A DNA stretch of 64,000 nt from Cornus controversa (taxonomy: Eukaryota; Streptophyta; Magnoliopsida; Cornales; Cornaceae). The translations under genes and the position numbers were made by a program. Under the pieces are notes generated by a model. The model worked only from the letters and a program-made list of their open reading frames with translations. It was not told where the DNA came from and did no database searches. The DNA lies in contig CM048848.1 in assembly GCA_026545225.1 (NCBI GenBank), positions 16,481,353 through 16,545,352 of the forward strand. Reading direction: 5' to 3'. Positions 12,501 to 24,454 of this stretch are shown here, piece by piece (within the stretch, counting starts at the first letter, position 1; each line of letters begins with the position of its first letter).

Positions 12501-15500
12501 CTAGAGAAGTCGTGCCATAATCAGAATCGAACATTACTTTTTTCCAAATTACACCATCAAAGTGTCCAAAAGAAATGACGACCACGTCAATCCGAACTTC
12601 ATCACAACCGTATGGTGCTTTGTTCCAAATTCGACCGTTTGGACATCTAAAGGAAACAATTAGCAAGCTACCAACGATTTTAAGCTTGTTTCATTTGAGT
12701 TGTTCTGATTCGAAAACCCCATTACAGGAGAACTCGTGCCATAATACGAATCGTACGTTGGTTTTTCGAAATTAAACCGTCAAAGCGCCCCAAAGAAACG
12801 ACGAGCATGTCAATCCGATCTTCATCTAGTTTTGTTTGAGCCATTATGATTCGAAAGAGCAAGTCATTAGAGAAATTGTGCAACGTCACAACCGTATGGT
12901 CTTTCGTGACAGATTCTGCTGTCTGAACATTTAGCAGAAACAGTTAGCACGCTATCTATGATTTGAAATTATTTCACTTGGGTTGTTTTGATTTGAAATG
13001 CCCCATTCCTTGAGAAATTATCCCGTAATTAGAATCGTACACTGTTTTTCTACAAAATTGGACCGTCAAGACATCCGAAAGAAACGACGAGCATGTCAAT
13101 CCGATCTTCATCCAAGTTTGTTTGAGTTATTCTGAGTCGAAAAGAACAATTTTTTCAAAAATCAAGCATGACCACAACCGTATGATGCTTTGTGCTAGAA
13201 TTGACCGTCTGAATGTCCAGAAGAACAGAGAATGACAACAACGGTTTCGAACTTGTTTCGTTTGACTTATTTTGATTAGAAAAGTCCGAATCCAAGTGCA
13301 ATCGTGACATACTTAGAATAATACGTTGCTTTATGCGAAATTCGACCGTGAGGACATCCTGAATTGAAAAGAGTAATTCCTTGCTGCACTCACGAAAGAT
13401 CACAACCATATGGTGCTTTGTGCCAAATTCGACCATCTGCACAACTAAAAGAAACAAGTAGCACGCGATCGATGATTTTAAACAAGTTTAGTTTGAGTTG
13501 TTCTGATTCAAAAACCCCATTCCTAGAGAAGTCGTGCCATAATCAGAATCGAACATTACTTTTTTCCAAATTAGACCATCAAAGTGTCCAAAAGAAATGA
13601 CTACCATGTCAATCCGAACTTCGTCACAACCGTATGGTGCTTTGTTCCAAATTCGACCGTTTGGACATCTAAAGAAAAGAATTAGCATGCTACCAACGAT
13701 TTTAAACTTGTTTCATTTGAGTTGTTTTGATTCGAAAACCCCATTGCAGGAGAACTCGTGCCATAATACGAATCGTACGTTGCTTTTTTCAAAATTAAAC
13801 CGTCAAAGCGTCCCAGAGAAACGACGAGCATGTCAATCCGATCTTCATCTAGTTTTGTTTGGGCCATTATGATTCGAAAGAGCAAGTCAATAGAGAAATC
13901 GTGCAACGTCACAACTGTATGGTCTTTTGTGACAGACTCTACAGTCTGAACATTTAACAGAAACAATTAGCACGTTATCAATGATTTGAAATTGTTTCCC
14001 TTGGGTTGTTTTGATTTGAAATGCCCCATTCCTTGAGAAATTATCCCATAATTAGAATCGTACACTGTTTTTCTACAAAATTGGACCGTCAAGACATCCG
14101 AAAGAAACGACGAGCATGTCAATCCGATCTTCATCCAAGTTTGTTTGAGTTATTCTGAGTCGAAAAGAACAATTTTTTCAAAAATCAAGCATGACCACAA
14201 CCGTATGATGTTTTGTGCTAGAATTGACCGTCTGGATGTCCAGAAGAATAGAGAATGACAACAACGGTTTTGAACTTGTTTCGTTTGACTTATTTTGATT
14301 CGAAAAGTCCGAATCCAAGTGAAATCGTGCCATACTTAGAATTATACGTTGCTTTATGCGAAATTCGACCGTGAGGACGACCTGAATCGAAAAGAGTAAT
14401 TTCGTGCTGCAGTCATGAATAATCACAACCGTATGGTGCTTTATGCTAAATTCGACCATCTGGATAACTAAACGAAACAATTAGCTAGCTATCGATGATT
14501 TTAAACAAGTTTATTTCGACTTGTTGGGATTCAAAAACCCCATTCCTGGAGAAGTCGTGCCACAATCAGAATTGTACGTTGCTTTTTTTTCAAATTAAAC
14601 CATCAAAGCGTCCAAAAGAAATGACGACCATATCAATCCGATTTTCATCGCAACCATATGGTGCTTTGTTCCAAATTCGACCGTTTGGACATGTAAACGA
14701 AACAATTAGCAAGCTACCAACGATTTTAAACTTGTTTCATTTGAGTTGTTTTGATTCAAAAACCCTATTGCAGGAGAACTCGTGCCATAATACGAATCGT
14801 ACATTGGTTTTTCGAAATTACACCGTCAAAGCGCCACAAAGAAATGACGAGCATGTCGATCCGATCTTCATCTAGTTTTGTTTGAGCCATTATGATTCGA
14901 AAGAGCAAGTCATTAGAGAAATCGTGCAACGTCACAACCGTATGGTCTTTTGTGACAGATTGTACTGTCTGAACATTTAACAGAAACAGTTAGCACGCTA
15001 TCAATGATTTGAAATTGTTTCACTTGGGTTGTTTTGATTTGAAATGCCCCATTCCTAGAGAAATTATCCCGTAATTAGAATCGTACATTGTTTTTTACCA
15101 AATTAGACCGTCAAGACATCAAAAAGAAACGACGAGCATGTCAATCCGATCTTCATCCAAGTTCGTTTGAGTTGTTATGAGTCGAAAAGAACAATTCCTT
15201 GCAAAAAAGAAGCATGACCACAACCGTATGATGCTTTGTGCTAGAATTGACCGTCTGGATGTCCAGAAGAATAGAGAATGACAACAACGGTTTCGAACTT
15301 GTTTCGTTTGACTTGTTTTGATTACAAAAGTCCGAATCCAAGTGCAATCGTGCCATACTTAGAATTATACGTTACTTTATGCCAAATTCGACCGCGAGGA
15401 CGTCCTGAATCGAATAGAGTAATTCCTTGCTGCACTTATGAATGATCACATCCGTATGGTGCTTTGTGCTAAATTCGACCATCTGGACATTTAAAAGAAA

Positions 15501-18500
15501 TAATTAACAAGCTATCGATGATTTTAAACAAGTTTAGTTTCAGTTGTTCTGATTCAAAAACCCTATTCCTGGAGGAGTCGTGCCATAATCGGAATTGTAC
15601 GTTTCTTTTTTCCAAATTAGACCATCAAAGTGTCCAAAAGAAATGACGACCATGTCAATCCGAACTTCATCACAACCGTATGTTGCTGTGTTCCAAATTC
15701 GACCGTTTGGACATCTAAAGGAAACAATTAGCAAGCTACCAACGATTTTAAACTTGTTTCATTTGAGTTGTTTTGATTCGAAAACCCCATTGCAGGAGAA
15801 CTCGTGCCATAATACGAATCGTACGTTGGTTTTTCAAAATGAAACCGTCAAAGCGCCCCAAAGAAACGACGAGCATGTCGATCCGATCTTCATCTAGTTT
15901 TGTTTGAGCCATTATGATTCGAAAGAGCAAGTCATTAGAGAAATCGTGCAACGTCACAACTGTATGGTCTTTTGTGACAGATTCTACTGTCTGAACATTT
16001 AACAGAAAGAGTTAGCACGCTATCAATGATTTGAAATTGTTTCAGTTGGGTTGTTTTGATTTGAAATGCCCCATTCCTTGAGAAATTATCCCGTAATTAG
16101 TATCGTACACTGTTTTTTTACCAAATTGGACCGTCAAGACATCCGAAAGAAACGACGAGCATGTCAATCCGATCTTCATCCAAGTTTGTTTGAGTTATTC
16201 TGAGTCGAAAAGAACAATTTTTTCAAAAATCAAGCATGACCATAACCGTATGGTGCTTTGTGCTAGAATTGACCGTTTGGATGTCCAGTAGAATAGAGAA
16301 TGACAACAACGGTTTCGAACTTGTTTCGTTTGACTTTTTTTGATTCGAAAAGTCTGAATCCAAGTGAAATCGTGCCATACTTAGAATAATACGTTGCTTT
16401 ATTCGAAATTCGACTGTGAGGACATCCTGAATCGAAAAGACTAATTCCTTGCTGCACTCACGAATCATCACAACCGTATGGTGCTTTGTGCCAAATTCGA
16501 CCATCTGCACAACTAAAAGAAACAAGTAGCACGCTATCGATGATTTTAAACAAGTTTAGTTTGAGTTGTTCTGATTCAAAAACCCCATTCCTAGAGAAGT
16601 CGTGCCATAATCAGAATCGAACATTACTTTTTTCCAAATTACACCATCAAAGTGTCCAAAAGAAATGACGACCACGTCAATCCGAACTTCATCACAATCG
16701 TATGGTGCTTTGTTCCAAATTCGACCGTTTGGACATCTAAAGGAAACAATTAGCAAGCTACCAACGATTTTAAGCTTGTTTCATTTGAGTTGTTCTGATT
16801 CGAAAACCCCATTACAGGAGAACTCGTGCCATAATACGAATCGTACGTTGGTTTTTCGAAATTAAACCGTCAAAGCGCCCCAAAGAAACGACGAGCATGT
16901 CGATCCGATCTTCATCTAGTTTTGTTTGAGCCATTATGATTCGAAAGAGCAAGTCATTAGAGAAATTGTGCAACGTCACAACCGTATGGTCTTTCGTGAC
17001 AGATTCTGCTGTCTGAACATTTAGCAGAAACAGTTAGCACGCTATCTATGATTTGAAATTGTTTCACTTGGGTTGTTTTGATTTGAAATGCCCCATTCCT
17101 TGAGAAATTATCCCGTAATTAGAATCGTACACTGTTTTTCTACAAAATTGGACCGTCAAGACATCCGAAAGAAACGACGAGCATGTCAATCCGATCTTCA
17201 TCCAAGTTTGTTTGAGTTATTCTGAGTCGAAAAGAACAATTTTTTCAAAAATCAAGCATGACCACAACCGTATGATGCTTTGTGCTTGAATTGACCGTCT
17301 GAATGTCCAGAAGAACAGAGAATGACAACAACGGTTTCGAACTTGTTTCGTTTGACTTATTTTGATTAGAAAAGTTCGAATCCAAGTGCAATCGTGACAT
17401 ACTTAGAATAATACGTTGCTTTATGCGAAATTCGACCGTGAGGACATCCTGAATTGAAAAGAGTAATTCCTTGCTGCACTCACGAAAGATCACAACCATA
17501 TGGTGCTTTGTGCCAAATTCGACCATCTGCACAACTAAAAGAAACAAGTAGCACGCGATCGATGATTTTAAACAAGTTTAGTTTGAGTTGTTCTGATTCA
17601 AAAACCCCATTCCTAGAGAAGTCGTGCCATAATCAGAATCGAACATTATTTTTTTCCAAATTAGACCATCAAAGTGTCCAAAAGAAATGACGACCATGTC
17701 AATCCGAACTTCGTCACAAACGTATGGTGCTTTGTTCCAAATTCGACCGTTTGGGCATCTAAAGGAAACAATTAGCAAGCTACCAACGATTTTAAGCTTG
17801 TTTCATTTGAGTTGTTCTGATTCGAAAACCCCATTACAGGAGAACTCGTGCCATAATACGAATCGTACGTTGGTTTTTCGAAATTAAACCGTCAAAGCGC
17901 CCCAAAGAAACGACGAGCATGTCGATCCGATCTTCATCTAGTTTTGTTTGAGCCATTATGATTCGAAAGAGCAAGTCATTAGAGAAATTGTGCAACGTCA
18001 CAACCGTATGGTCTTTCGTGACAGATTCTGCTGTCTGAACATTTAGCAGAAACAGTTAGCACGCTATCTATGATTTGAAATTGTTTCACTTGGGTTGTTT
18101 TGATTTGAAATGCCCCATTCCTTGAGAAATTATCCCGTAATTAGAATCGTACACTGTTTTTCTACAAAATTGGACCGTCAAGACATCCGAAAGAAACGAC
18201 GAGCATGTCAATCCGATCTTCATCCAAGTTTGTTTGAGTTATTCTGAGTCGAAAAGAACAATTTTTTCAAAAATCAAGCATGACCACAACCGTATGATGC
18301 TTTGTGCTAGAATTGACCGTCTGAATGTCCAGAAGAACAGAGAATGACAACAACGGTTTCGAACTTGTTTCGTTTGACTTATTTTGATTAGAAAAGTTCG
18401 AATCCAAGTGCAATCGTGACATACTTAGAATAATACGTTGCTTTATGCGAAATTCGACCGTGAGGACATCCTGAATTGAAAAGAGTAATTCCTTGCTGCA

Positions 18501-20592
18501 CTCACGAAAGATCACAACCATATGGTGCTTTGTGCCAAATTCGACCATCTGCACAACTAAAAGAAACAAGTAGCACGCGATCGATGATTTTAAACAAGTT
18601 TAGTTTGAGTTGTTCTGATTCAAAAACCCCATTCCTAGAGAAGTCGTGCCATAATCAGAATCGAACATTACTTTTTTCCAAATTAGACCATCAAAGTGTC
18701 CAAAAGAAATGACGACCATGTCAATCCGAACTTCGTCACAAACGTATGGTGCTTTGTTCCAAATTCGACCGTTTGGGCATCTAAAGGAAACAATTAGCAA
18801 GCTACCAACGATTTTAAGCTTGTTTCATTTGAGTTGTTCTGATTCGAAAACCCCATTACAGGAGAACTCGTGCCATAATACGAATCGTACGTTGGTTTTT
18901 CGAAATTAAACCGTCAAAGCGCCCCAAAGAAACGACGAGCATGTCGATCCGATCTTCATCTAGTTTTGTTTGAGCCATTATGATTCGAAAGAGCAAGTCA
19001 TTAGAGAAATTGTGCAACGTCACAACCGTATGGTCTTTCGTGACAGATTCTGCTGTCTGAACATTTAGCAGAAACAGTTAGCACGCTATCTATGATTTGA
19101 AATTGTTTCACTTGGGTTGTTTTGATTTGAAATGCCCCATTCCTTGAGAAATTATCCCGTAATTAGAATCGTACACTGTTTTTCTACAAAATTGGACCGT
19201 CAAGACATCCGAAAGAAACGACGAGCATGTCAATCCGATCTTCATCCAAGTTTGTTTGAGTTATTCTGAGTCGAAAAGAACAATTTTTTCAAAAATCAAG
19301 CATGACCACAACCGTATGATGCTTTGTGCTAGAATTGACCGTCTGAATGTCCAGAAGAACAGAGAATGACAACAACGGTTTCGAACTTGTTTCGTTTGAC
19401 TTATTTTGATTAGAAAAGTCCGAATCCAAGTGCAATCGTGACATACTTAGAATAATACGTTGCTTTATGCGAAATTCGACCGTGAGGACATCCTGAATTG
19501 AAAAGAGTAATTCCTTGCTGCACTCACGAAAGATCACAACCATATGGTGCTTTGTGCCAAATTCGACCATCTGCACAACTAAAAGAAACAAGTAGCACGC
19601 GATCGATGATTTTAAACAAGTTTAGTTTGAGTTGTTCTGATTCAAAAACCCCATTCCTAGAGAAGTCGTGCCATAATCAGAATCGAACATTACTTTTTTC
19701 CAAATTAGACCATCAAAGTGTCCAAAAGAAATGACTACCATGTCAATCCGAACTTCGTCACAACCGTATGGTGCTTTGTTCCAAATTCGACCGTTTGGAC
19801 ATCTAAAGAAAATAATTAGCATGCTACCAACGATTTTAAACTTGTTTCATTTGAGTTGTTTTGATTCGAAAACCCCATTGCAGGAGAACTCGTGCCATAA
19901 TACGAATCGTACGTTGCTTTTTTCAAAATTAAACCGTCAAAGCGTCCCAGAGAAACGACGAGCATGTCAATCCGATCTTCATCTAGTTTTGTTTGGGCCA
20001 TTATGATTCGAAAGAGCAAGTCAATAGAGAAATCGTGCAACGTCACAACTGTATGGTCTTTTGTGACAGACTCTACAGTCTGAACATTTAACAGAAACAA
20101 TTAGCACGTTATCAATGATTTGAAATTGTTTCCCTTGGATTGTTTTGATTTGAAATGCCCCGTTCCTAGAGAAATTATCCCGTAATTAGAATCGTACATT
20201 GCTTTTTACCAAATTGGACCGTCAAGACATCCAAAAGAAACGACGAGCATGTCAATTCGATCTTCATCCAAGTTTGTTTGAGTTGTTCTGAGTCGAAAAG
20301 AACAATTCCTTTCAAAAATCAAGCATGACCACAACCGTATGATGCTTTGTGCTAGAATTAACCGTCTGGATGTCCAGAAGAATAGAGAATGACAACAACG
20401 GTTTCGAACTTGTTTCGTTTGACTTGTTTTGATTAGAAAAGTCCGAATCCAAGTGCAATCGTGCCATACTTAGAATAATACGTTGCTTTACGCGAAATTC
20501 GACCGTGAGGACATCCTGAATTGAAAAGAGTAATTCCTTGCTGCACTCACGAAAGATCACAACCATATGGTGCTTTGTGCCAAATTCGACCA
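9576..20592. repeat. Satellite run, mostly 1022 bp HORs, up to the solo LTR
   Basis: Units start at 9576, 10598, 11620 (1364 bp), 12984, 14007, 15030, 16052, 17074, 18096, 19118 and 20140. Units 17074-20139 are near-identical 1022 bp copies. Unit 16052-17073 is a hybrid that switches from a 1022-class A/B into a 1365-class second B near 16240. 10598-13667 repeats 1-3070, and about 14272-16072 repeats about 9840-11640. The final unit is interrupted at 20592. Confidence 0.9.
20588..20592. repeat. Target-site duplication, left copy (GACCA)
   Basis: GACCA directly precedes the TG of the solo LTR and is repeated directly after its terminal CA at 24450-24454. A 5 bp duplication is what LTR-retrotransposon integrase produces. 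Confidence 0.9.
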
Positions 20593-21627
20593 TGTCACGC
20601 CCCGGTTTCCGACACCCGGTTAGGAGCGAGGGAAACGGGGGTGAATCCGTAATTTCACCTCAAGTTCCCACACCTTAATCTCATTTTAATCTATTCTATT
20701 GCGGAAGCATTCTATATGTACACCATTCAGGTGACATAAGATCATCAATGGCCCTTGCAAATGATTTTCACGAAAATCGGGCATGACCCATTCTAAATAA
20801 TCAGCCCCTGGTGTGATGTACCTGCTTTACAATTTATATGGACACTTCTGGGCACGTGTCCCCCCAGCATTTATATCTAAACAATAAAATGAACACTTCT
20901 GGGCCCGTGTCCCCCCCAAACTTTCTACAACATGCATAAAACAATCATAATTATACATGCCTCAGTCCTTGAATGTCCGTATTAAATCTATACATCACAT
21001 GAATGAAATACATCTGAAGGAACTGAATCACCATATTCGCTCCATACATCTAACCCAAATGTCCTAGTTATACATTAAATTCTAAAGAATTTAACTACTA
21101 CCTCTGCCACCGGTACTATGAGTCCTCTAACTGACTCCGTAATCAGCAATACCTGCAAAACCTGGGAGGGGGTGAGCTCAAAGGCCCAACAAGATAAGTA
21201 GAACCATACTATCATCGCAGCAGCAGGTCGATCCTCACATATTCTCAAAACTATACATGCACTTAAATATATCATAATATTTAAAGTCATGCCCCTCCTA
21301 ACATACATGAACCAATAATGCACATGGCAGTTTTAGCATTTATGAACATTTAAATCAACTATACATGACTTATGAAATCATTTACAACATGTTCAAGGCA
21401 GTACACATCCAACGTCATTATGTATAGAAAACATACATGAACAGAAGCATTTACATGAAGAATGTGAATCAAATACCACGTCACCTACTCAACAAGATCC
21501 ATTGAATCATGCATAAATGCACATGCTCATGCATTTTTACCCAAACATCCACATTTCTCAAATCATGCATGATGCTTCACATGAAGTGCAAATACATACG
21601 TATATAACTCACACCAAACTAATTCAT

Positions 21628-21758
21628 AAGGGGCTTTCTCATCACTCCAATAGTAAGGGTCTCTTCGGCACCCAAACTCTGCTTGTGCTTTATCGGGTTA
21701 CTAACCCGAAGGGAGCACCTCCTCTTGGCCAAGTTTTGGGTCTTTCACCCTAGGGGCC
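21628..21758 (-). promoter_or_regulatory. 131 bp invariant, hairpin-rich LTR block (solo LTR copy)
   Basis: The reverse complement is identical over 131 bases to 62027-62157 in the other LTR, whereas most of the two LTRs is clearly diverged. The sense strand holds GGGT-GAAAG-ACCC, the palindrome CTTGGCCAAG, a GTGCT...AGCAC stem enclosing CGGGTTA-G-TAACCCG, and a second GGGT...ACCC pair. It lies about 1.2 kb from the LTR 3' end and downstream of the putative promoter, so it would be in R/U5 RNA. The function is unknown; an RNA structure or regulatory role is inferred. Confidence 0.65.
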
Positions 21759-22493
21759 ATCCCCTTATCTTAATTTTCACACTCCTGCCCCAAAATCATA
21801 TATATAGTGCATATAAGCACACTCATGCACTTATCCACACCATGAATGCATTTTTGTCAAATCAATGCATTTTCCTTTCACCTCAAGATTGTCACAATGT
21901 CATCACACTCATATCATGGAAACCATCATGCTTATGCATTTTTCAAGAAAGTCATTTCTTTCATGCATAAATCTGTAAACACCACGTCTTCACGTTTTCA
22001 CCAATGAACACATTTCTCACAGAAATCATTCATAATCAGATTTGCACATTCACAACATATATATAGATGTCACTTCTTGCATATAATCACATATATACAT
22101 ATATTAGCACCAATATAATCATGCTTTCATTCCAATCATGCATTTACTACGAGCAACCAACATGCATTCTTACAACTATATACAATCACGCAAATACATA
22201 TATACATATACATATGTAACATGTCACCCATACAGGTAGTAAAAACATACAGGACAATTCACATATTTCATGCTTTTTCAATGCTCTTCTATGCTATAAT
22301 CAATTTAGCATGCATTTCTACAACTGCACCAAATATATAAACACATGTATATTTATGTATACTCAACTCCTGCATAAGAATCATATGAGCATGCAAGGCA
22401 ACATCTAGCTAAATATACATATATAATTTAGCATGCTTTACATGTCTCAATCTCTAAACATGCATATAACAATGTTCTAACCCTCCAAGCCCG

Positions 22494-22612
22494 CATATAT
22501 ATATAGATATATCTACCCACATATACAAGTGTCCTCACATCCCACATATATATATATATAAACACCTTTATATATATATATATATATACATATACACATA
22601 TATATATATATG
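22494..22612. repeat. AT/TA microsatellite cluster in solo LTR
   Basis: Several runs of alternating A and T separated by short unique spacers. This is low-complexity sequence within the LTR; no gene. Confidence 0.9.
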
Positions 22613-22849
22613 CAAACACCACATATGACCAAATTAAGAACATATGTAAAATTACTCAGCATATCTAAAATACATAGAGATAGAGGCAAGAATCAACTTG
22701 CCTTATGTCCCGTTTCGCCAAGTCCGCGCTTGCAAAGCGGTCCTCTTCCAAGTCCGGTCCAGTCCTGTGTCAAAACCCACCCAACTGATCCAACTGAACC
22801 TTCGTTTAAATTGACCCAATTCCAAGGTCCAATTCATTACTCTAAACTT

Positions 22850-23919
22850 GTTTCATAAACCATGCTTAGCCCACTTGCCCAATTTAATCAACTTGAGGCC
22901 CAATTCACATCAACCAAACCTAATATGGAAGCCCAACCCAGCTGAACTATCTACTGTCATGGGGCCAATTCCATTGATACCCAAACCATGAGAAATCTCC
23001 ACATGGCTGCCAAGGCCCCATAGCCGAACTCCATATACTCACTATCAACTATGATAGCCCATCAACCATGGTCACCCCCACCATCATCAACCCCAAGCAA
23101 AAACCATGCAAACCAGCCCATTGAAGCTCCATGAACAATTCACAGCCATTAATGGCTGACCAAAACATTATGAATCACCAAACACCCACCATCCCCTTGG
23201 TGGTGCACCAGCCCCTCTACGGCTAGGGCCATCACCATGAGCCATACAAGCTCAACCCGCACTGAGCTTTCTCAGCACCACCATCATCGGCCACCACCAA
23301 TAAGCCAAAATAGTCAACCGGACCACAATTTCCACAGCCAAATAGACCCACAACAGTGACCACTACGGGCTGTCCAAATCGAATCTCCAAGCTGCCAAAC
23401 CCAGCCATTATCCACCCAAACTGTGAGCTCCACCAGCTACCTCAAGCCACCATCATCAGCCGTCCATGGCTATTCCCACCACTAGGTACGGTGTCATCAC
23501 CAGCCACGGTCAGCCCGCCACCTACAGGAGCCGCAAGTCACAACTGAAGCCATGGGAAACCAGCCACGAACGGCCAGAACCAAGAAGACCCATCCGAGCC
23601 TCCATCGACCACCAACAGCCACCATGAACCGCTATTCAGCCACCGCCAGCGAACCCACAAACCAGCCGAGCTCAACCCCCGGCCGAACAGCGCCTCGTCG
23701 GCCGTGAACCCCCTGCCGGACGAGCGCACTAGCTGCCGGACAGACCCCCTTCGCGAACGGCTCGGCCGAACCGAGCTACCACGCGCTCACCTGCAACCAC
23801 CACCTTCAGCCGCTGCCACCAACCGTGGCTGGCCGTCGAGAGGCCCACGTCGGAGCAGCCGCCGGAGCACCGAAGCATCTCCTCTCTCCCTGATCTCGGC
23901 CCCTCTCTCTCTCCCCGAC
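22850..23919 (-). other. Strand-asymmetric low-complexity stretch of the solo LTR
   Basis: The + strand is strongly C- and A-rich (CCACCATCATC-like and CCAGCC-like runs) and poor in G, so the LTR sense strand is G/T-rich. The other LTR has a matching G/T-rich stretch at about 60310-61040 on its sense strand, so the asymmetry is a family trait. Short open frames here are compositional and resemble no protein known to me. Confidence 0.6.
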
Positions 23920-24017
23920 TTCTCCCTCTCTCTCTTCTTTTTCTTTTCTTTTTCTTTTTCCTTTTCTTTTCTTCTTTCTTTCTTTTCTTTTCTTTCTTTT
24001 TCTCTTTTCTTCTCTCA
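23920..24017 (-). repeat. Purine-rich tract of the LTR (CT-rich on + strand)
   Basis: About 100 bases almost entirely C and T on the + strand, i.e. A/G on the LTR sense strand. The counterpart in the other LTR is 60136-60310. In both copies it follows the putative TATA box by roughly 60-90 bases. Confidence 0.8.
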
Positions 24018-24079
24018 GCCGAATGTGGTCTTCTCTTATCTATACCACATGTTTCATCAACCACTCTCCTCCACACATA

Positions 24080-24086
24080 ATTTATA
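24080..24086 (-). promoter_or_regulatory. Putative LTR TATA box (TATAAAT)
   Basis: On the LTR sense strand, TATAAAT is followed after a few bases by GTGGAGGAGAG. The other LTR has TATATAA (60050-60056) followed by the same GTGGAGGAGAG at nearly the same spacing. The shared arrangement, about 0.36 kb (solo) and 0.53 kb (other copy) from the LTR start, suggests the U3 promoter. Nearby AT microsatellites make a chance TATA match possible. Confidence 0.4.
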
Positions 24087-24249
24087 CATACATACAAAAT
24101 CTAATATGTATATATGTATTATCACATGTGTGTATTACTAAACACTTGTACACATACACCCTATACACATGTATTCCTTTTTCCCACTCACATGTTTAAT
24201 AATACATGTGATAAAATTTATCTATATTCAAAAATAGATATACTTATCA

Positions 24250-24320
24250 TATATATATATATCTCCCATATATATATATAACTATAGCCTCCATCTTCAT
24301 ATGTATATATATATATAATT

Positions 24321-24359
<39 letters not shown>
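24250..24359. repeat. AT microsatellites near the sense-strand start of the solo LTR
   Basis: Three alternating AT runs, the longest being 24323-24359. These are simple repeats within U3. Confidence 0.9.
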
Positions 24360-24360
<1 letters not shown>

Positions 24361-24449
24361 CATATTTTCGAATTTTAATTTATTCGAAAAAAAAATCGGT
24401 CCGGTCCAAAATCACCCGGAACCGGTCAAAATTCATTCCGGTCCTTACA

Positions 24450-24454
24450 GACCA
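24450..24454. repeat. Target-site duplication, right copy (GACCA)
   Basis: Matches 20588-20592. The satellite continues in exact phase after it: removing the LTR and one GACCA restores a 1023 bp step between block A at 20140 and at 25025. Confidence 0.9.

Larger units (their letters stand above)
1..20592. repeat. Satellite array, left segment (alpha/beta monomers in 1022 and 1365 bp HORs)
   Basis: Tandem satellite DNA with no gene inside. Using the start of block A (TGTTTTGATTTG) as the phase mark, HOR units begin at 1, 1023, 2387, 3408, 4430, 5452, 6476, 7214, 9576, 10598, 11620, 12984, 14007, 15030, 16052, 17074, 18096, 19118 and 20140. Most steps are 1021-1024 bp. Two are about 1364 bp (from 1023 and 11620), one is 738 bp (from 6476), and 7214-9575 is irregular. 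The last unit is cut at 20592 by an LTR insertion and resumes at 24455. All copies are head to tail on the same strand. Centromeric or pericentromeric location is inferred only from size and HOR organisation. Confidence 0.97.
20593..24449 (-). mobile_element. Solo LTR of a long-LTR retrotransposon (same family as the 59523 element)
   Basis: On the minus strand it begins TGTAAGGACCGG and ends GGGGCGTGACA, so it has TG...CA ends, and it is flanked by GACCA duplications. No internal region or second LTR is attached. It is therefore a solo LTR of 3857 bp left by recombination between the two LTRs of a former full element. It is homologous to the 59523-62844 LTR at both ends and through a central core, in opposite orientation. 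Reading along its sense strand: AT microsatellites, a purine-rich tract, a G-rich low-complexity stretch, more AT repeats, a CATGCA-rich stretch with the conserved block, then the conserved 3' end. The family is probably Ty3/gypsy, with a Tekay/Del-like chromovirus as best guess. It is a fossil with no coding capacity, younger than the homogenised unit it splits. Confidence 0.93.

Noticed and set aside
1-20592. CRISPR-like or rDNA spacer interpretation of the repeats
   Set aside because: Repeats are contiguous with no unique spacers, and no rRNA sequence is present. The pattern is that of satellite DNA.
21517-21753. Shared peptide in the two LTRs (21517-21753 plus strand, 62032-62331 minus strand)
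   Set aside because: It lies antisense to the element, and the identity is explained by the 131 bp nucleotide-level conserved block. Stop positions and upstream parts differ.
23704-24141. 145-codon plus-strand open frame with Ser/Phe/Leu runs
   Set aside because: It spans a CT-rich simple tract within the LTR; the composition alone generates it.
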